Shown here in pieces: positions 21,925 to 33,791 of a stretch of 64,000 bases of DNA. Within the stretch, counting starts at the first letter, position 1. Each line of letters begins with the position of its first letter. The position numbers were made by a program, and so were the translations under genes. The DNA comes from Blattamonas nauphoetae (lineage: Eukaryota; Preaxostyla; Oxymonadida): positions 1-64,000 of the forward strand of contig JARBJD010000223.1 of the NCBI GenBank assembly GCA_033064195.1. The letters run 5' to 3'. The notes under the pieces are model-generated. The model was not told the DNA's origin. It saw nothing but the letters and a program-made list of their open reading frames with translations, and searched no databases.

Positions 21925-24204
21925 TTAACTCAAATCGATGATCGGTGAAGTGTGTGAAGTGGTGTTTCTATGAGGAGAAGAGAAAGAATAATGAGAAGGG
22001 AATGAAGGAAGGGAAGGTAAGGAAGGAAGGGAAGTCAATGAAGGAACTGAAAAGTATGAATGAACGGAAGGGATAGAAGGAACGGAAGGGGATGAAAGAA
22101 CTGAAGGGAGAGAAGGAACAGAAGGCAATGAAGGAACAGAAGGGAGAGAAGGAACGGAAGGTAATGAATGAACGGAATGGAAAGAAGGAACTGAAGGGAG
22201 AGAAGGAACAGAAGGAACTGAAGGAACTGAAGGTGAAGGGAGAGAAGGTAATGAAGAAAGAGAACTGAATCTTGAAGAAGTTACAGAAAAAAAGTAATCC
22301 GACAGGCACGTGTGCACTATCGGAGTGTCCTCCGCCCTCTCGTAGACAGCCCTCTCTTTGTTGTCGACAGCCTGCTTCTCGTGCGTGGACACGATACAGC
22401 AGAAACTGTCTTCGCCCTCACTCACTAGGGCTGCTGTGAGTGTGGCCCCTTGGCGCCGGAAGCCAAGGTACTGCTTCATCCCATCCACCCTCAACATGGT
22501 AAACTTGTGAGTGGATGGGAACTGAGTGTGCCTATGAAAAGAATATATGAAAATAAAAAACAAACTTGTGGAAGCAGTGACGGGTCTGATGGCCATCTGT
22601 GGTGTGGACCTGGCCAGATAGTCCGTGTGTGAAAAAATCAAATAAAGAGTCCGAAGACGTAATAGGAGAAACTAAATGATGATCAACATAATTTGTGAGA
22701 AAACCAAACTCAGAGTCACACACGTTTTTTCCGTGCTGCTCTGAAAATAAAGAGTATGCAACAGTTTTTCTCCGAAGGGGAGAATGCTTGGACGAAAGTA
22801 AGAAACCTAAGAAATACTGGTTGCGAAAGTGCGGGCCAGCATCTGTAAAAATAAAAATATTCTTTTGATGAACATAATCTTGCATGTCGAGAACATCTGA
22901 AAGACATTCTTCGACGAAGCGGTGATCGTGTGTAGTGATGGGAGACAGAAAGTTGTGATGTGTTAAAATTAATTGGTTGTGATGTGTGTGATATACCGAA
23001 ATGCATAAATGCGAAACGGAAGTATTAACGAAAAAGTCATGACCAATCTGGTCACGAGATAAAGGAAGATGCCAATTTTCTTTAAAATCAAGAACGATGA
23101 CCAAAGAGTCATCGGTGAGGTGAGATATTGTCTTGTTGTAAAAATCGCGTTGTTTTTGTGCGATAATCTTGTGTTTTTTTATTTCTTCTATTTCTTTTTT
23201 TTCTTTTTCTGGTATCTGTTTGTTTTGTGATGCCAGAGTTTTATGTTTTTTTTCTAGGAAATCTCCACGAGCACATACACTGCATAGGTCCGTCCGACAT
23301 TCTGGTTTCCTCAGGAATCTTGTTTTTCGGCAAAATGTTGAGTAATGCATCGTGGTCTTTCCTTCTTCCTTTAATTTGTTGTATAAGTCTTTTTTTGTTG
23401 TATGGAGTAATCTTTTTTCTGGTTTTTGTTTTGTTTTTGTTTGTTTTTGTGTTTTCTTTGGGCTTTGTTGAGTGCCATTGTCAAATGAAGAGGTGGTATT
23501 GTTGGTGCCAGCTGTCAATATTGGACTTGGAGGGCAGATAAAATCTACGTCGCTCTCGTCTAAGGTATCTTCTATTGTCTTCTCTAAATTTAACAAGTTG
23601 AGAGATACTAAGGACAAACTTTGTTTTTTCTGTTTCTTCTTTCCGAGCCTTTTTTGATTTTTGCAGCTTGGTGCAGTATTTTCGATTATATCGTTCATCA
23701 ATTGACTGCCTTCTTCGATTAAGAAATCCTGAGACGAATGCTGAAGAAAAAGAGAGAAACAAACGGCTTTTATTTGTCTTTGATGCTTAGGAGGAGAGTG
23801 AATCGTTTGTGATTCAGTATCGTATAAGGACTTTGCGTAGTAATACTGATTTTCAGTTATTTTGAATCCGAAGTCTTTGGCCTCTTCGAAGCTGCAGGCC
23901 TGGCTCACGCATTGCAGCAACTTTATACTGTCCCCGCGTTCAAGCTGTTTATGTAATTGTGACAGGCTTTGAAGCAGTTGAGTGAAGTATGCTTACAGAA
24001 GTGAGGGTAAATGAGAAGAATAAGACACAGACCGGAGTAATGGTTGAGAATTTTCTTTCTAATCGGTATCATTTCGTTCCGACTATTGAGTGCGCTGAGG
24101 AGAGGCGCCGCGGGTTCGTCTTCACAGAGTTCGCTGAGAAGCTTGAAAATGCTCTGGCCGTGTCCACTCCTTGTTGATTTAGCTCTTCTAAAGTATTCTT
24201 CCAT
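21925..24204 (-). CDS. DDE-type transposase, unclassified family
   Basis: Three exons (24204-24033, 23991-22566, 22531-21925) give 734 residues, with introns of 41 and 34 bp. The N-terminal helical part is followed by a Lys-rich linker and a C-x-x-C motif (DLCSVCARG). The putative catalytic core has VIVLDFKENWHLPL (first acid), IFIFTDAGPHFRN (second acid) and SEQHGKNVCDSEFG (third acid region). From memory, transposase-like proteins of cnidarians and arthropods share this D-F-x-EN ... DG/DA ... HGK-x-x-CD order, but I cannot name the superfamily. The C-terminus is a long Ser/Pro/Leu/Val tail encoded by a minisatellite. It lies just inside the left end of the 13.1-kb element and is the best candidate to have moved it. 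Confidence 0.65.
21985..22260 (-). repeat. 15-bp-type minisatellite encoding a Ser-Val-Pro-Ser-Leu-Pro tail
   Basis: On the plus strand, units such as GAAGGAACGGAAGGG and GAAGGGAGAGAAGGAAC repeat about 18 times with variation. In the transposase frame they encode runs of PSVPSLPSVPSL. The unit length keeps the frame open, so the low-complexity tail can vary without breaking the gene. Confidence 0.75.
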
Positions 24205-24919
24205 TTGAGTTGATTTATCAATGGGGAATTGAGAATAGTGAGGAATGACGTGTTAATCCCATATTCTCTTCTTTGATCCAGCGTCCACGCTCCCTCCCCA
24301 CTCCTTGGTCCTCCCACAATAACAGTCCCACTTCTTGTCCCTCGCTCGGACGCTCCATCATCTGATTTTACAGTACCAACGCATTTGAACTGGTATCTCA
24401 TTTTCTTTTATTGTTGGACTTTTATCTCTGTTTTCCGAATCATCAGACACTCTGAGAACAATAATATCACCGTCTGAAACAATGTAAGGTTTCGAAGTCA
24501 AAAGTCTCGACAACTGATGTGACTCTCGAGTTGCTCAAGTGTTCGTTCATCCATTTAACTCTTATCATTTTCTTTGACGCAAACATTTCTGTCGATGAGT
24601 CTTCGCCATTTTTTCTATAATGTATCACTTTTTCTAGAATATCATTTCTCTTTCTTTCCTATCATTGACTTCTTCAATCCTTTCTTAATTCTAGACAACA
24701 TTCTCGTGAGAAATGCATTGACATCGATAAGCACCTCGGTGCTGGAGTGGAGAAACCGTCCCATCAAACACTTCAAGACATGGTTGTTGGAGTTAGGTTC
24801 AGGAAATACTATTCAGTCAATTCTGCCTCTCCTTGATAGCTTGTGACATTGATGTCACTCACTCACCTCCCACAAGAATTCTATGAGCGGGAAATGCATC
24901 TCTTGGCCCAAAACAGACT

Positions 24920-26026
24920 ATATTTGATGAATATCGTGAAATGGTTGCTGTTCTGCTCGCTCGTTCTGCAAGCTGGATCAACAAATTCCTCAAGATGTCT
25001 CCGCTGCCACATGGGCCGACAGGTACTCACCCTAAATTTGCAGTCACCCGAGGAGCAAGTCTGTTCGGACCAGTCATGGCTGAATACATCATTGGAGCAA
25101 CAATCGCCACACATCGCCATATCTACCAACTGGAAGCAAATACAGTCGACGGGTGCCTCTCCCTTCGGTATTGTTGAAAAAGCATCCACGTTTCCGTTGG
25201 TGTCCCAGCCGCGTGTTGGAATCCTTGGAGAAACTGGGACGATCGGACAGGACATCACTCGCCGTATCTACGCACTCGGAGCGACAGTTGTGGGAGCGGG
25301 TCGAAAAAGAACGGAAAGAGGGCGAAAAATGGCGGCAGAGGCAGGTGGAGAGCGAGTGGGACAAGAGACTGCCCAAAGCGAGTGATTCGTTCTCCTCGTT
25401 CATCTCGCTGGAAGGCGACGATGCCCAACATCAGAACAAGTTGAGGGCGTTCTTGAAAGACCTGGATGTGATTGTCAACGTCCTTCCTTCCACTTCAGAG
25501 ACCCACTACCTTCTCGGATGGCGACAGATTGATGGTGTCTTCCTTTCTCTATTTCTCACCCTCCCATCGTTCTCCTCTCCTCACAGGAACAGATGGATTC
25601 ACTGAGCCTCTCTCTGTCTGCAAGCCGTCGTCGATTCTGGTGAATGTCGGTCGCGGAATTGTCATCTGTGAGGCTGCTGTCTCCTCGGCCCTCAACAAGG
25701 GATTCATCCGACATGCAAACGTATGCTCTTCCCCCTTTTCAGATATCCTCTCTTTTCTCCTCAAATGTGTGTTTTATCTTCTCCCCTCCAAGTTGGACGT
25801 GTTCGAAGAAGAGCCTCTCCCGCCGACATAAGCGCTGCTCAAACTGAATCCATCGCTCGTCACTCTCACATCGGACGTGTCGGGCATCCCTCAAAGCGCT
25901 GATTGTGTGGAGTCGCTTCTCAATTTCAACATTCCGGAATTTGTCCGCGGAATGGAAAAGGAAGCGGAAGAAGGAAAGTGGGGGTGGGACTTGCGATGTT
26001 TGGTGAATTTGGAGGATGGGTGTTGA
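24920..26026 (+). pseudogene. D-isomer-specific 2-hydroxyacid dehydrogenase, broken
   Basis: These NAD(P)-dependent enzymes interconvert 2-oxo and 2-hydroxy acids. Recognisable boxes in order: VLLARSASWIN, VTRGASLFGPVMAEYIIGA, the nucleotide-binding PRVGILGETGTIGQ (a GxGxxG variant), LDVIVNVLPSTSETHYLL, PSSILVNVGRGIVICEAAV and LDVFEEEPLPPT. Introns seem to interrupt it, ending GIDGT and HAN/LDVFEE. Frame changes near 25,130 and between 25,300 and 25,380, and a TAA right after EPLPPT (25,829), indicate a pseudogene. It sits as cargo in the 13.1-kb element. Confidence 0.7.
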
Positions 26027-26960
26027 GGGATTTTCCCTCTTTGTTAATGTTCTACACTTTTGAGAATCTTGCTTGATTCACTTCACACTGATCAACCGTG
26101 TTTGATATCGCAGTGTCTCTCTCAAAAACGTCCATCGCTTGTGTACTCTCCTTCTGGGTGACAATCAGGAAAGCAGAAATGAAATTTCTGACGTTGTCGA
26201 AAGATCTAACCACATTGGTGAAGAATGGTCTTCGACTCCTTTTCATTCTTCTATTTCGAAGGAGGATATCGGAAAATTCTCAAATGAAACAGAAACATCC
26301 AAATGAAGTGGGAAGAAGGAGCATTTGAAACTTAAAGCGTGCTGTGTGTGTTGGAGGAGTTTGGGGAGAAAATAAGGAGATGACATGTTGCGAAGTGGTG
26401 AGTTGTATTGTCTGTTTATTCTGATCTCGCGATTGGTTGATGTGAGACTGCCGTCTTCCTGCTTGTTCCTTCGCATTCGGCACTTTTGTTTTCTTTGGGT
26501 GTTCGTCGGATGGTGCGTGCCACTTGACAAAAAAACAGCCGCAAACAATCCACAGCAATGACTGAGACGGATTGGAGCAAGCTCGGGGCAAATTGACAGA
26601 GGCAACCAAGTGCTCAGAATCTGGTTGAGACATTCATGAGAAGGGAAGCGATCTTCCTCCCAATCTTCGATCCAACTAAAAATCAACCGGCTCCAACCTC
26701 GATTCATCATTTACGGGCATTTTTGTTTTCAGTTCACTCCAGATTGGCTGTCCGTGAGGCGGAGTGAGATCAGAATCTGTCTGCTGCGCTTCTGAACAGC
26801 TGAACCTTCATTCTTTCATGGTCTGAATCCATCCATCACGTTCCAAAGGAGTTTGTGCGACATACCATGTTTCTATCTCCAGATAGGACGTTTTCAAGTG
26901 GTGATGGGAAAGGTGCTTGTAAAAGAAGACAAATTTGGAGATAATGGTGTCTGTGATTAG
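26027..26960. other. Stretch without a recognised gene
   Basis: Two overlapping minus-strand open pieces (26,243-26,710) show no recognisable domain. Nothing else is seen. Confidence 0.4.
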
Positions 26961-27679
26961 CTATTCCATATTATCGTTCGACATCGTTCCTCCTACCAGT
27001 GTTGGGTTGGCTGTGAAGGTGAGTGAGTGGATTGTGACCGAAACAGACGGATGACAAAGAGTGATCACAAATCGGAACGGCAGAGAGAGATTCAAGTAAA
27101 AGACTTGATTCACTTCTCCATCATGGAAAAGTTTGACTGTTCGGCGTCCATCACGACAATCCGCTTCAACAACAATCTGCCTCGCCCATTGGACAGGATG
27201 TGCCACATTCGCTTGAGCAGGGGCTGGCGGTGTGTAATCTTCTCCCCAGGTCGCTGTTCGATGTTCTTCGCTAAAGATATCGTCTTGGGTTCCAAAGTCA
27301 ACAAGATGTGGACTGATGGCACCAAGACGAAAACCAAAAGATGAATGGGTGATTGTGAATGACAGCTGGGCGACATTGGATGAGGTGACTGGAGAAAAGA
27401 GGGTTTTGGGGATGAAGTTGGTCTTTTCGTTTTCGGGTCTTTCCCGAAGTGTGAATGTGTCGCCTGTTTTGATGATGAAATCCTCATCGAAGAGTTCAAT
27501 AGCATCTGCCCCCGTTTTGGACCATCGTTGGAACCGAGATTCGCGGAGGAGGTCAGATCTCCGTTTTTCATTTCGTTGGTTCAGAATGGAATCATGTTTC
27601 ATCATTCAGCTGTTTATCTTTCCGAACTGTTCGGCTATCTGCGTTTCCATGTTGGACATGGTGGTTTGAAGATGGAGTA

Positions 27680-29722
27680 TAGTCCGTCGAAAACCCGGAC
27701 TTCGTCAAAAACCCGTCCTTTCATGGATTCTCAAGTTTTGTGGGGTTGATCAAACATTTCACTTTTTTTTCTCAATTCAACTTGTTTTTTTAATTCTGAT
27801 TCAAATACCAGAGAATTTACTTAAATGAAGTGATAGTCGAAAAATCTGTTACAAAGAGTCATTCTGTGAAGTTATTTTTTCTGAAGTCGACTCGTCCAAA
27901 AAGTCACTGTCATCATCATGAAGGACATTGATTCGGCTCTTTGAAAGTGGAAAAACAGACGGAACAGACTCGATTCGTGTTGATTCTTGCCTTTTCTGTG
28001 GTTTTATTTCATCAAGGGTTAGTTGTTTCGATTTTTGAGGTCGTTCTGAAGATTGGATCACATTCAATTTGGTGTGTATTTGAATCTTCGGAGTGAAACC
28101 ACGTTTTCTTTGAGTGAGAGTTGTAAGAAGTCTTCCCTGATATTTCGGTTTTGTTTGAATAGCTGTGTGGTGAGAAGCGGGAGTTTCACAAGTCGTTTCA
28201 GAAGACAGTATGGATGAAGATGGTGTTTCTGATTCTGGTTTGGAAGGGACTAGTTGAATCAATTGAGCGAGTGAAAGTGGAGAAACCCCACATCGAGCGA
28301 ATGATGCCTTGATGACACAGGGTTTCATTGACGTCGCCAAACAATCTGGCAGAATTCGTGCGAGTTCGGTTCTGTAAGCTGAAATTGAGTTTGATTCGGG
28401 TTGATTGTATTTTCGAGAGAGTTCTGACTTGAAACTTGCGAAACAATAGCCATCAAGAGGTTGTGAGATTGATGATGAGTGAGGTGGGAGGAAGAGAATT
28501 TGAATGTATGCCTTTTCAGCCATCTCTTGAAATTCAGGAAACATGTGAGATGATGCTCCATCGAGGAGAAGAAGTGCATTCCGCATTTTTTTGGGACTCT
28601 TATCACGCTTTTCTGTGATTTCTGGAATGATGACATTTTCGACAACTTTTTGGAAAAGAGTTGATGTCATGTATCCGCTTCCCTCGTAGAGTGAGATGAT
28701 GTGATGAGCACTCAATCCAGAGAATTCGGCGACAGGCGTGTTGGTAGGATATAGCAGAATTGGTGAAAGTGAAGAACCATCGGCGCAGATCGTACAAGCT
28801 AAGGTTGCGTTGACAACTCTTTTATTTTCGGAATTCGGCGGGACATTCTCACCGCGATACCACACAACCATCGACTGTTTATCCTCATCGATTCTGAGAG
28901 AGGTTTCGTCAAAATTGAAAATCATGTCATCATCGATCTTCGCATCAATCACAACACTTTTGAGCAATTTGAACCATTCAGTCATGCTTTCGACAGTCGT
29001 AGCAGCAATTCTTTCGGGACTCAAAAAAGATGGAAGGGATCGCTGGAGCACTGGATTCTGATCTATCCAGTTCGAAATTGTGGGTCGTTTCACTTCAGCC
29101 AATTTTTTTATTGGATCATTTCGACGTAAAACGATTTCTTTTGCCTAAATGCGATTTTCATGAAAAAGAAGCAAACATGAGTCATAACTCGAGACACCTT
29201 AATCGGAACATTGCGCGAGATGTCTTCGAGGACTTTCATTTCAAGGTCAGTTTCTTCAGCTGAACTGAAAAGCGAGGACGACCATTGATTCCGACTTCTC
29301 GTCCATCCTTAAGAGCTCGCCTTCCGCGACGCAGTTGGGAAGGAGATCCGAGGTTGCTTTCTGCGAGGGTCTCCAGCTTGACGTGTTCGTCTTCGTACAA
29401 TTTCAGTCCACGAGCAACTCGATTCGGAATCGAAAGGTATTCCTGTTTCACAATAATTTTTGAAACTTCCTCTGGACTGAGAAAATGAGGTTCTGAGGAC
29501 GACATAAAAATGTTGTGGGTGTGATCATCTTTTCAATTTTGATTCAGTCTTTTTGTGAAAAAAATGCTCGATTCAAAATGTTTTGAAGTGAGTAAAATGT
29601 TCAATAGACCAAAAATATCAGAGATGTCGATCATATTCAGAGTGAAGTGGAGAAATCGTGGGGAGCGATTTAACACCGGAAAACGACGGGTTTTTGACGA
29701 AGTCCGGGTTTTTGACGGACTA
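27680..29722. mobile_element. pogo/Tigger-like DNA transposon
   Basis: Inverted repeats of about 38 bp differ at one position: left TAGTCCGTCGAAAACCCGG, right (inward) TAGTCCGTCAAAAACCCGG, each with a second AAAACCCG box 18 bp further in. A TA duplication at 27678-27679 and 29723-29724 is typical of the Tc1/mariner-pogo superfamily. Removal restores the coiled-coil frame of the host gene (NEMNERL to LHLQTT). It lies inside the 13.1-kb element. The near-perfect ends suggest a young copy. Confidence 0.9.
27849..29505 (-). CDS. pogo-type DDE transposase (DD35D)
   Basis: The core (29102-27849) has the three acids in order: FNFDETSL, LLLDGASSH and, after 35 residues, PLDGYCFASFK, preceded by PPHSSSISQ. 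This is the DDE_1 superfamily. Upstream lie the motif AEVKRPTISNWIDQNP and, in 29236-29505, a helix-turn-helix-like part (SIPNRVARGL, LGSPSQLRRGRRALKDGR) that would bind the terminal repeats. A 53-bp intron (29145-29197) fits the join KAKEIVLRRNDPIKK. One frame change between the N-terminal part and this exon remains unexplained, so the gene may be whole with another splice or carry one break. Confidence 0.85.
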
Positions 29723-30838
29723 TAGCCGTTCGTTCATTTCATTCATTTGGTTTTCCATCGTCGTTTTGTTTTGAGAGTTGAGATGACAATGTTCTGTGAT
29801 ATGAACCTCACATGATCCGAGAGCATTCTAAATCATTGTGACTAAACTGGATGCAATGCTCTGAAAGATAATGGAAGGTGAGGATGAATCGAAAAAGGAA
29901 CAAACTTTCAATCCAACCGAGCTGTGAGAAGATACAATATCAAAGAGAATCGACACAAGACCACATGATTCTGCAATCGCACATCGAGTTGGGGGGGCAT
30001 CTAGATCTGACGGAAAGAGACAACGAGAGAGATGAGAAAAGATTTGAATGATTAAACACTCAAAAACACTCATCGAGGAAGAAAATATCAGACGATGATA
30101 CAACAGAATAGGGAGATGGGATACTCATGAATAACATACCTGATTCCAAAAGTGTCCGAATCTGAGAAAGAATCGGTAAAGTCTCTTTTTTCTGAACAAT
30201 TCCGAAGCGATGAACAATATCCCCGAATCACTATTCCTGGATCCACATATACAAGAGATGAAAGAAATGAGGAATCAATGAGATTCATGAACAAAACAGA
30301 GGAAGAAAGTGGAAATCTAAATGAAGAGTGTTGACGGAAGACACACAATATCAGACAGTGTTGGATGATAAGAAGACAGAGGATCGCATGGGAGAGATGC
30401 AGAAGCAGATTCAACAGGTTGTCCGCACGAACAGGATGACATGAGACTGATTTCAGAGATGAGTAAGATCGTCCCATGACACTAGTGATTCTGGTGAACC
30501 CTTGTTGTTTGGGAAGATCAGAGCACAATGACGATTTCATCAAACGGTATCTCCTTCTTCTCCTCATCATCATTGTACCATGATTGATCCAGAATACTCT
30601 TCATTCGTGAAGTGGATTCCAAAAAAAGCAGAGTACTGCTGATTCTGATGCACAAATCATCATCCGTCGCAACAATCAGAGAATCTGCCATGTATTGAAG
30701 AATCTGCCATATCTCGTGCCAACCGCCAAACCTATCGAGATTTTTCAGGAATATTCGCAACACATCCCCCATGCACCGACCAAGAACAAACAAAAACCAC
30801 ACCTCAATCCAAACCAGCCTCGCAACAACGATACGCAC

Positions 30839-31250
30839 AAGAAGACATCCTCCACTTCACCCAACCCTCCTACAAACCTCAATCTTCCACTTCACTCCTT
30901 TCCTCCCGTCCATCTCAACAACCTGCTTCTCCTTGCTCAACACCTGAGAATCCTGCGACTCCTCTCGCATATCATCCAACTCTCAAGTTGTTCTAACACA
31001 AAGTCAGTCTGAGTAGCCACCACGCGGAGAGAAGGATCAGACTACGAGGATGCTGTCAAATGAACTGAGAAGGAGTGAAATAGTGAGAGAAGGTGAAGGA
31101 CGACGAGAAAGAAGAACGAGGACATTGCAGAAGACACGAGAGCGGATGAGTCACATCACCACAGCGCCTTTTCATCACAACCCTCACGCGACACAATCCT
31201 GACCAGGATAGAATTCGAAGCAGCCACGCAGACAGACAAAGACAGTGAGA
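30839..31250. other. Stretch without a recognised gene
   Basis: Pro/Thr/Ser-rich open pieces on the plus strand and purine-rich sequence on the minus strand. No domain or repeat was recognised. Confidence 0.35.
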
Positions 31251-31576
31251 GTGTGAATGAAAAGCTAAGTCCGCCCGCTCTCCGGCTTACCGCTGACAAA
31301 CCTAGTCTCGTCCTGTCGAGCACGATCATAGCAGACTCGCTGCGAGACGAGCAAGTCGACGATTTCTCACGTTTTGAAGACTCGTTCGTGGCGAGACCGA
31401 CGCTGCCATCAGATGCAGAAGCGCGAATCACAACGAAGCTGTTCACAGTAGCACCAACATCTGAAGAACACAGTCCATCTCCGAATGGATTGGACACTGG
31501 TGTCGAACAGCAGATTGGAGCGGACAAGCAGATGTTGGAGATGGTGTGAGAGAATAACACGCGGCTGGAGGAGATA

Positions 31577-32697
31577 TTGGAGGTGACGAAGAGGGAGGTG
31601 GATGAGCGGATGGGAATAAACGATGAGAAAAGCCATTCCATCGAGACACTCCACACCAACATTGATCAACTCACGACTGAGCAAGACACACTCCAGACCA
31701 ACATCACAACAACCGACACTCCCACAACTTCGACAAGTTCGGAGAAGAAAACGGATCGCATGCGATGCTCTTCACTGACTGTTGCCAACGAGATGACGGA
31801 TAAACAGAAGAGCTTGTCTGATTCGGTCTCTGCAAGCCATCCATCTCTCGACCCTTCACCATCTCCAACACTGAGCGAAGTCTGGACTGCCACTTTGTGC
31901 ACATGGAGGGCACTTTCATCTGCAACATTGTTCGGAAGGAGCGACCGACTGTTCAGAATGCTGCTCTTCGCATCGGCGCTGGATTCGGCCAGTCGCTCTT
32001 CCACCGCCTTCTCCGCCTCCACGTGCCCTTCCTCCCGCTCACTGCACAGGGTCTCTGCAAGCCCTCCATCTCTCGACTCCTCACTCGAGTCTATCCCAAC
32101 CTCACCAACCCAGCGCGTGTATCACAACCGCCGTTCACCATCTCCAACGCTGGACTTGGACTGGACTGCCAGTTTTTGCACGTCGAGGGAGAGGGCGAGG
32201 GCGAGGTGGAGCAGGCTGCGTTCTTCATCGAGAACACGGAAGAGGCTCGCTTTGCTGTGGAGCTATTCAAATATCTGCGCCTGATCGGCCACCCTCCGCA
32301 CACCATCTCCATCCTCACGCCGTTCAACGGACAGCGCGCACTCATCCGCGACATCGTTCAGAGGGAGTGTGCTGCCCACAAGGACTTCGGAAGGCCTCAC
32401 AAAATCACAACCATCAGCTGCTTGGAAGGGTGCAAGGACGACATCATCATTCTCTCGCTGGTCAGAACAACCAACCCAGGCCGACTGTCCGAGCAGATAG
32501 AGATTGTGGGAGCTGCGCTGAAGAGGGTGTTGGGACCGATTATTATGAAGGCCAACGCACTTGTCATCGAGCCCACAGAGAAGTTTGAGGGGCACGAGAG
32601 GCTGACGACACAGCCAGCAGATCAGCAACGTATTCAGTTTATGAAAAATTCGGCGCAACTAGCGAAGATTAACAGTGTTCTGATGGGAGCGCGATAA
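31577..32697 (+). pseudogene. AQR: Aquarius-type (intron-binding) RNA helicase C-terminal fragment
   Basis: The last 255 codons match the C-terminal helicase lobe of Aquarius, a spliceosomal SF1 helicase: QSLFHRLLRLHVPFLPLTAQG, NAGLGLDCQFLHVEGEGEGE, ENTEEARFAVELF, ISILTPFNGQRALIRDIV, GRPHKITTI, DIIILSLVRT and a final MKNSAQLAKINSVL. The usual QGxQND is LEGCKDD and the VAMSRAR box is not seen, so ATPase function looks lost. Upstream, in place of the N-terminal helicase, is a Glu/Thr-rich coiled-coil piece, and 31,850-31,915 repeats part of the FTISNAGLGLDCQFLHVEG segment. It is a truncated, internally duplicated copy carried in the 13.1-kb element, ending 155 bp from IFT46. Confidence 0.75.
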
Positions 32698-32852
32698 GAC
32701 AATCACTTCACAGGAACAATCATCGGTTTTCAGGTTTCTGTCAAATCTGAGATTGGGAGACAATTATGGACGAAAAAAGAGTATGAGTGAAATGAAGAAC
32801 TATGAAAATCGGCGGGAAATGAGGATTGAAGAGCTGATGGCAAATAATGAAG

Positions 32853-33791
32853 TCAGTGACCTTTGGTCTGCGAGAGAAGATCCACAAGGTCCAAATCTTT
32901 GAAGTGTGGGTGCTCTTTGAAGGCACTATGCAAAGAGAAGAGCAGGTGAAGAAAATTATTCACAGAATCAATGTACACAACGAAGTTGAGGACATAGAGG
33001 ATTAGTTTGCTGTTATCTGTGAAGCTCATGTCCAGCCGATGAAGTGGAGGTATTTTTGTCTGAAGAATCAAGAGAGAGAAAAAGATTGCTTAATCACGAT
33101 AAAATCAGACATGTTTGAGTTGATTCTCGAATTGGGGCGGCCAGACTTGCATGAGTGTCTCTGGAGACGGCATTGGGCCTCGATAGGCAACAGAAGGGGA
33201 AGGTCGGCTTTTATGGAACTCCTCGATGCTATTAAGCCACAATTGAAGACCCTACCAGCAAAAGAGTGGAGAAAAAAGAAGCACAAGTTTGGATGGACAT
33301 TGTTGAAGAATATACCATCGCTCCCCGATCATTCGCATCCACAGTTCGAACATTTGTTGGCTGCTTCACATTGCTCAGTTTGTCGAGATTCCGAAGTTGC
33401 ATCTCGAGTACAGACGGATTGCTCTGTTCTGGACCAGGCTCATCGAGAACAACAAGGCCAAGAAGGTCACCAACACCGTCTGGACGCTGCACTTTCACAA
33501 AAGAATCGACCTCACCAATGGTAGGTTGATATTCGGGGATGAACGGTTCGAGTGGGGCAGGAAGCATGAATTTCTGTGATTGGAAGGAGAAGACTTCTTG
33601 GACCATTGAACGCAATTCTGGTGCTATAGAGAGGAGGTTGAACTCGTCGACAGATGGAAAGGCGCTGAGATATGTCAATGGGATGGAGACAGAAACCTGA
33701 TGATCTCTTCCTCTTCTTCTTCCTCCTCTTCACTATGAAATGATTCCCCAGTGAGATTTAGAGCTGACAAATGTTGGTTCATGGCTAGCAT
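32853..33791 (-). CDS. IFT46: Intraflagellar transport protein 46 (IFT-B core)
   Basis: Part of the IFT-B complex that carries cargo along flagellar microtubules. Four exons (33791-33697, 33664-33316, 33251-33111, 33059-32853) give 263 residues; human IFT46 has about 300. Hallmarks in order: a Glu run, PLEPFIPEYQPTIGEVDSF, VQRPDG and LGLVVLDEPGPEQSNPSVLEMQLR, then WLNSIEEFHKSRPSPSVAYR, GPMPSPETLMQVWPPQFE and the C-terminal FLHLLFSLHSAFKEHPHFK. Introns are 32, 65, 51 bp, all GT..AG, and every join keeps the frame. Upstream coding from a further exon (near 33,900) is possible. The gene looks whole although it sits inside the 13.1-kb element. Confidence 0.9.

Larger units (their letters stand above)
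26961..30838 (-). pseudogene. ARM / coiled-coil / SPRY-like family gene, split by a pogo element
   Basis: Reading down the minus strand: an ARM-like part (about 30,735-30,520; GGWHEIWQILQYMADS, CIRISSTLLFLESTSRMK, WYNDDEEKKEIPFDEIVI), an unclear middle, a coiled coil starting MENQMNEMNERL (29,758) and continuing LHLQTTMSNMETQIAEQFGKINS on the other side of the pogo element. After a TGA comes a SPRY-like lobe (27,605-26,961: LSFTITHSSFGFRLGA, VVEADCRDGRRTVKLF, LPFRFVITL, SLTFTANPTLVGGT). This order matches, from memory, a large gene family of oxymonads. The in-frame TGA and the insertion make it a pseudogene. Confidence 0.65.

Noticed and set aside
25021-25041. A 21-bp intron in the dehydrogenase relic (GTACTC...TTGCAG)
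   Set aside because: Its length is a multiple of three and the frame reads through; it is below the size of every other intron here, so it is more likely coding.
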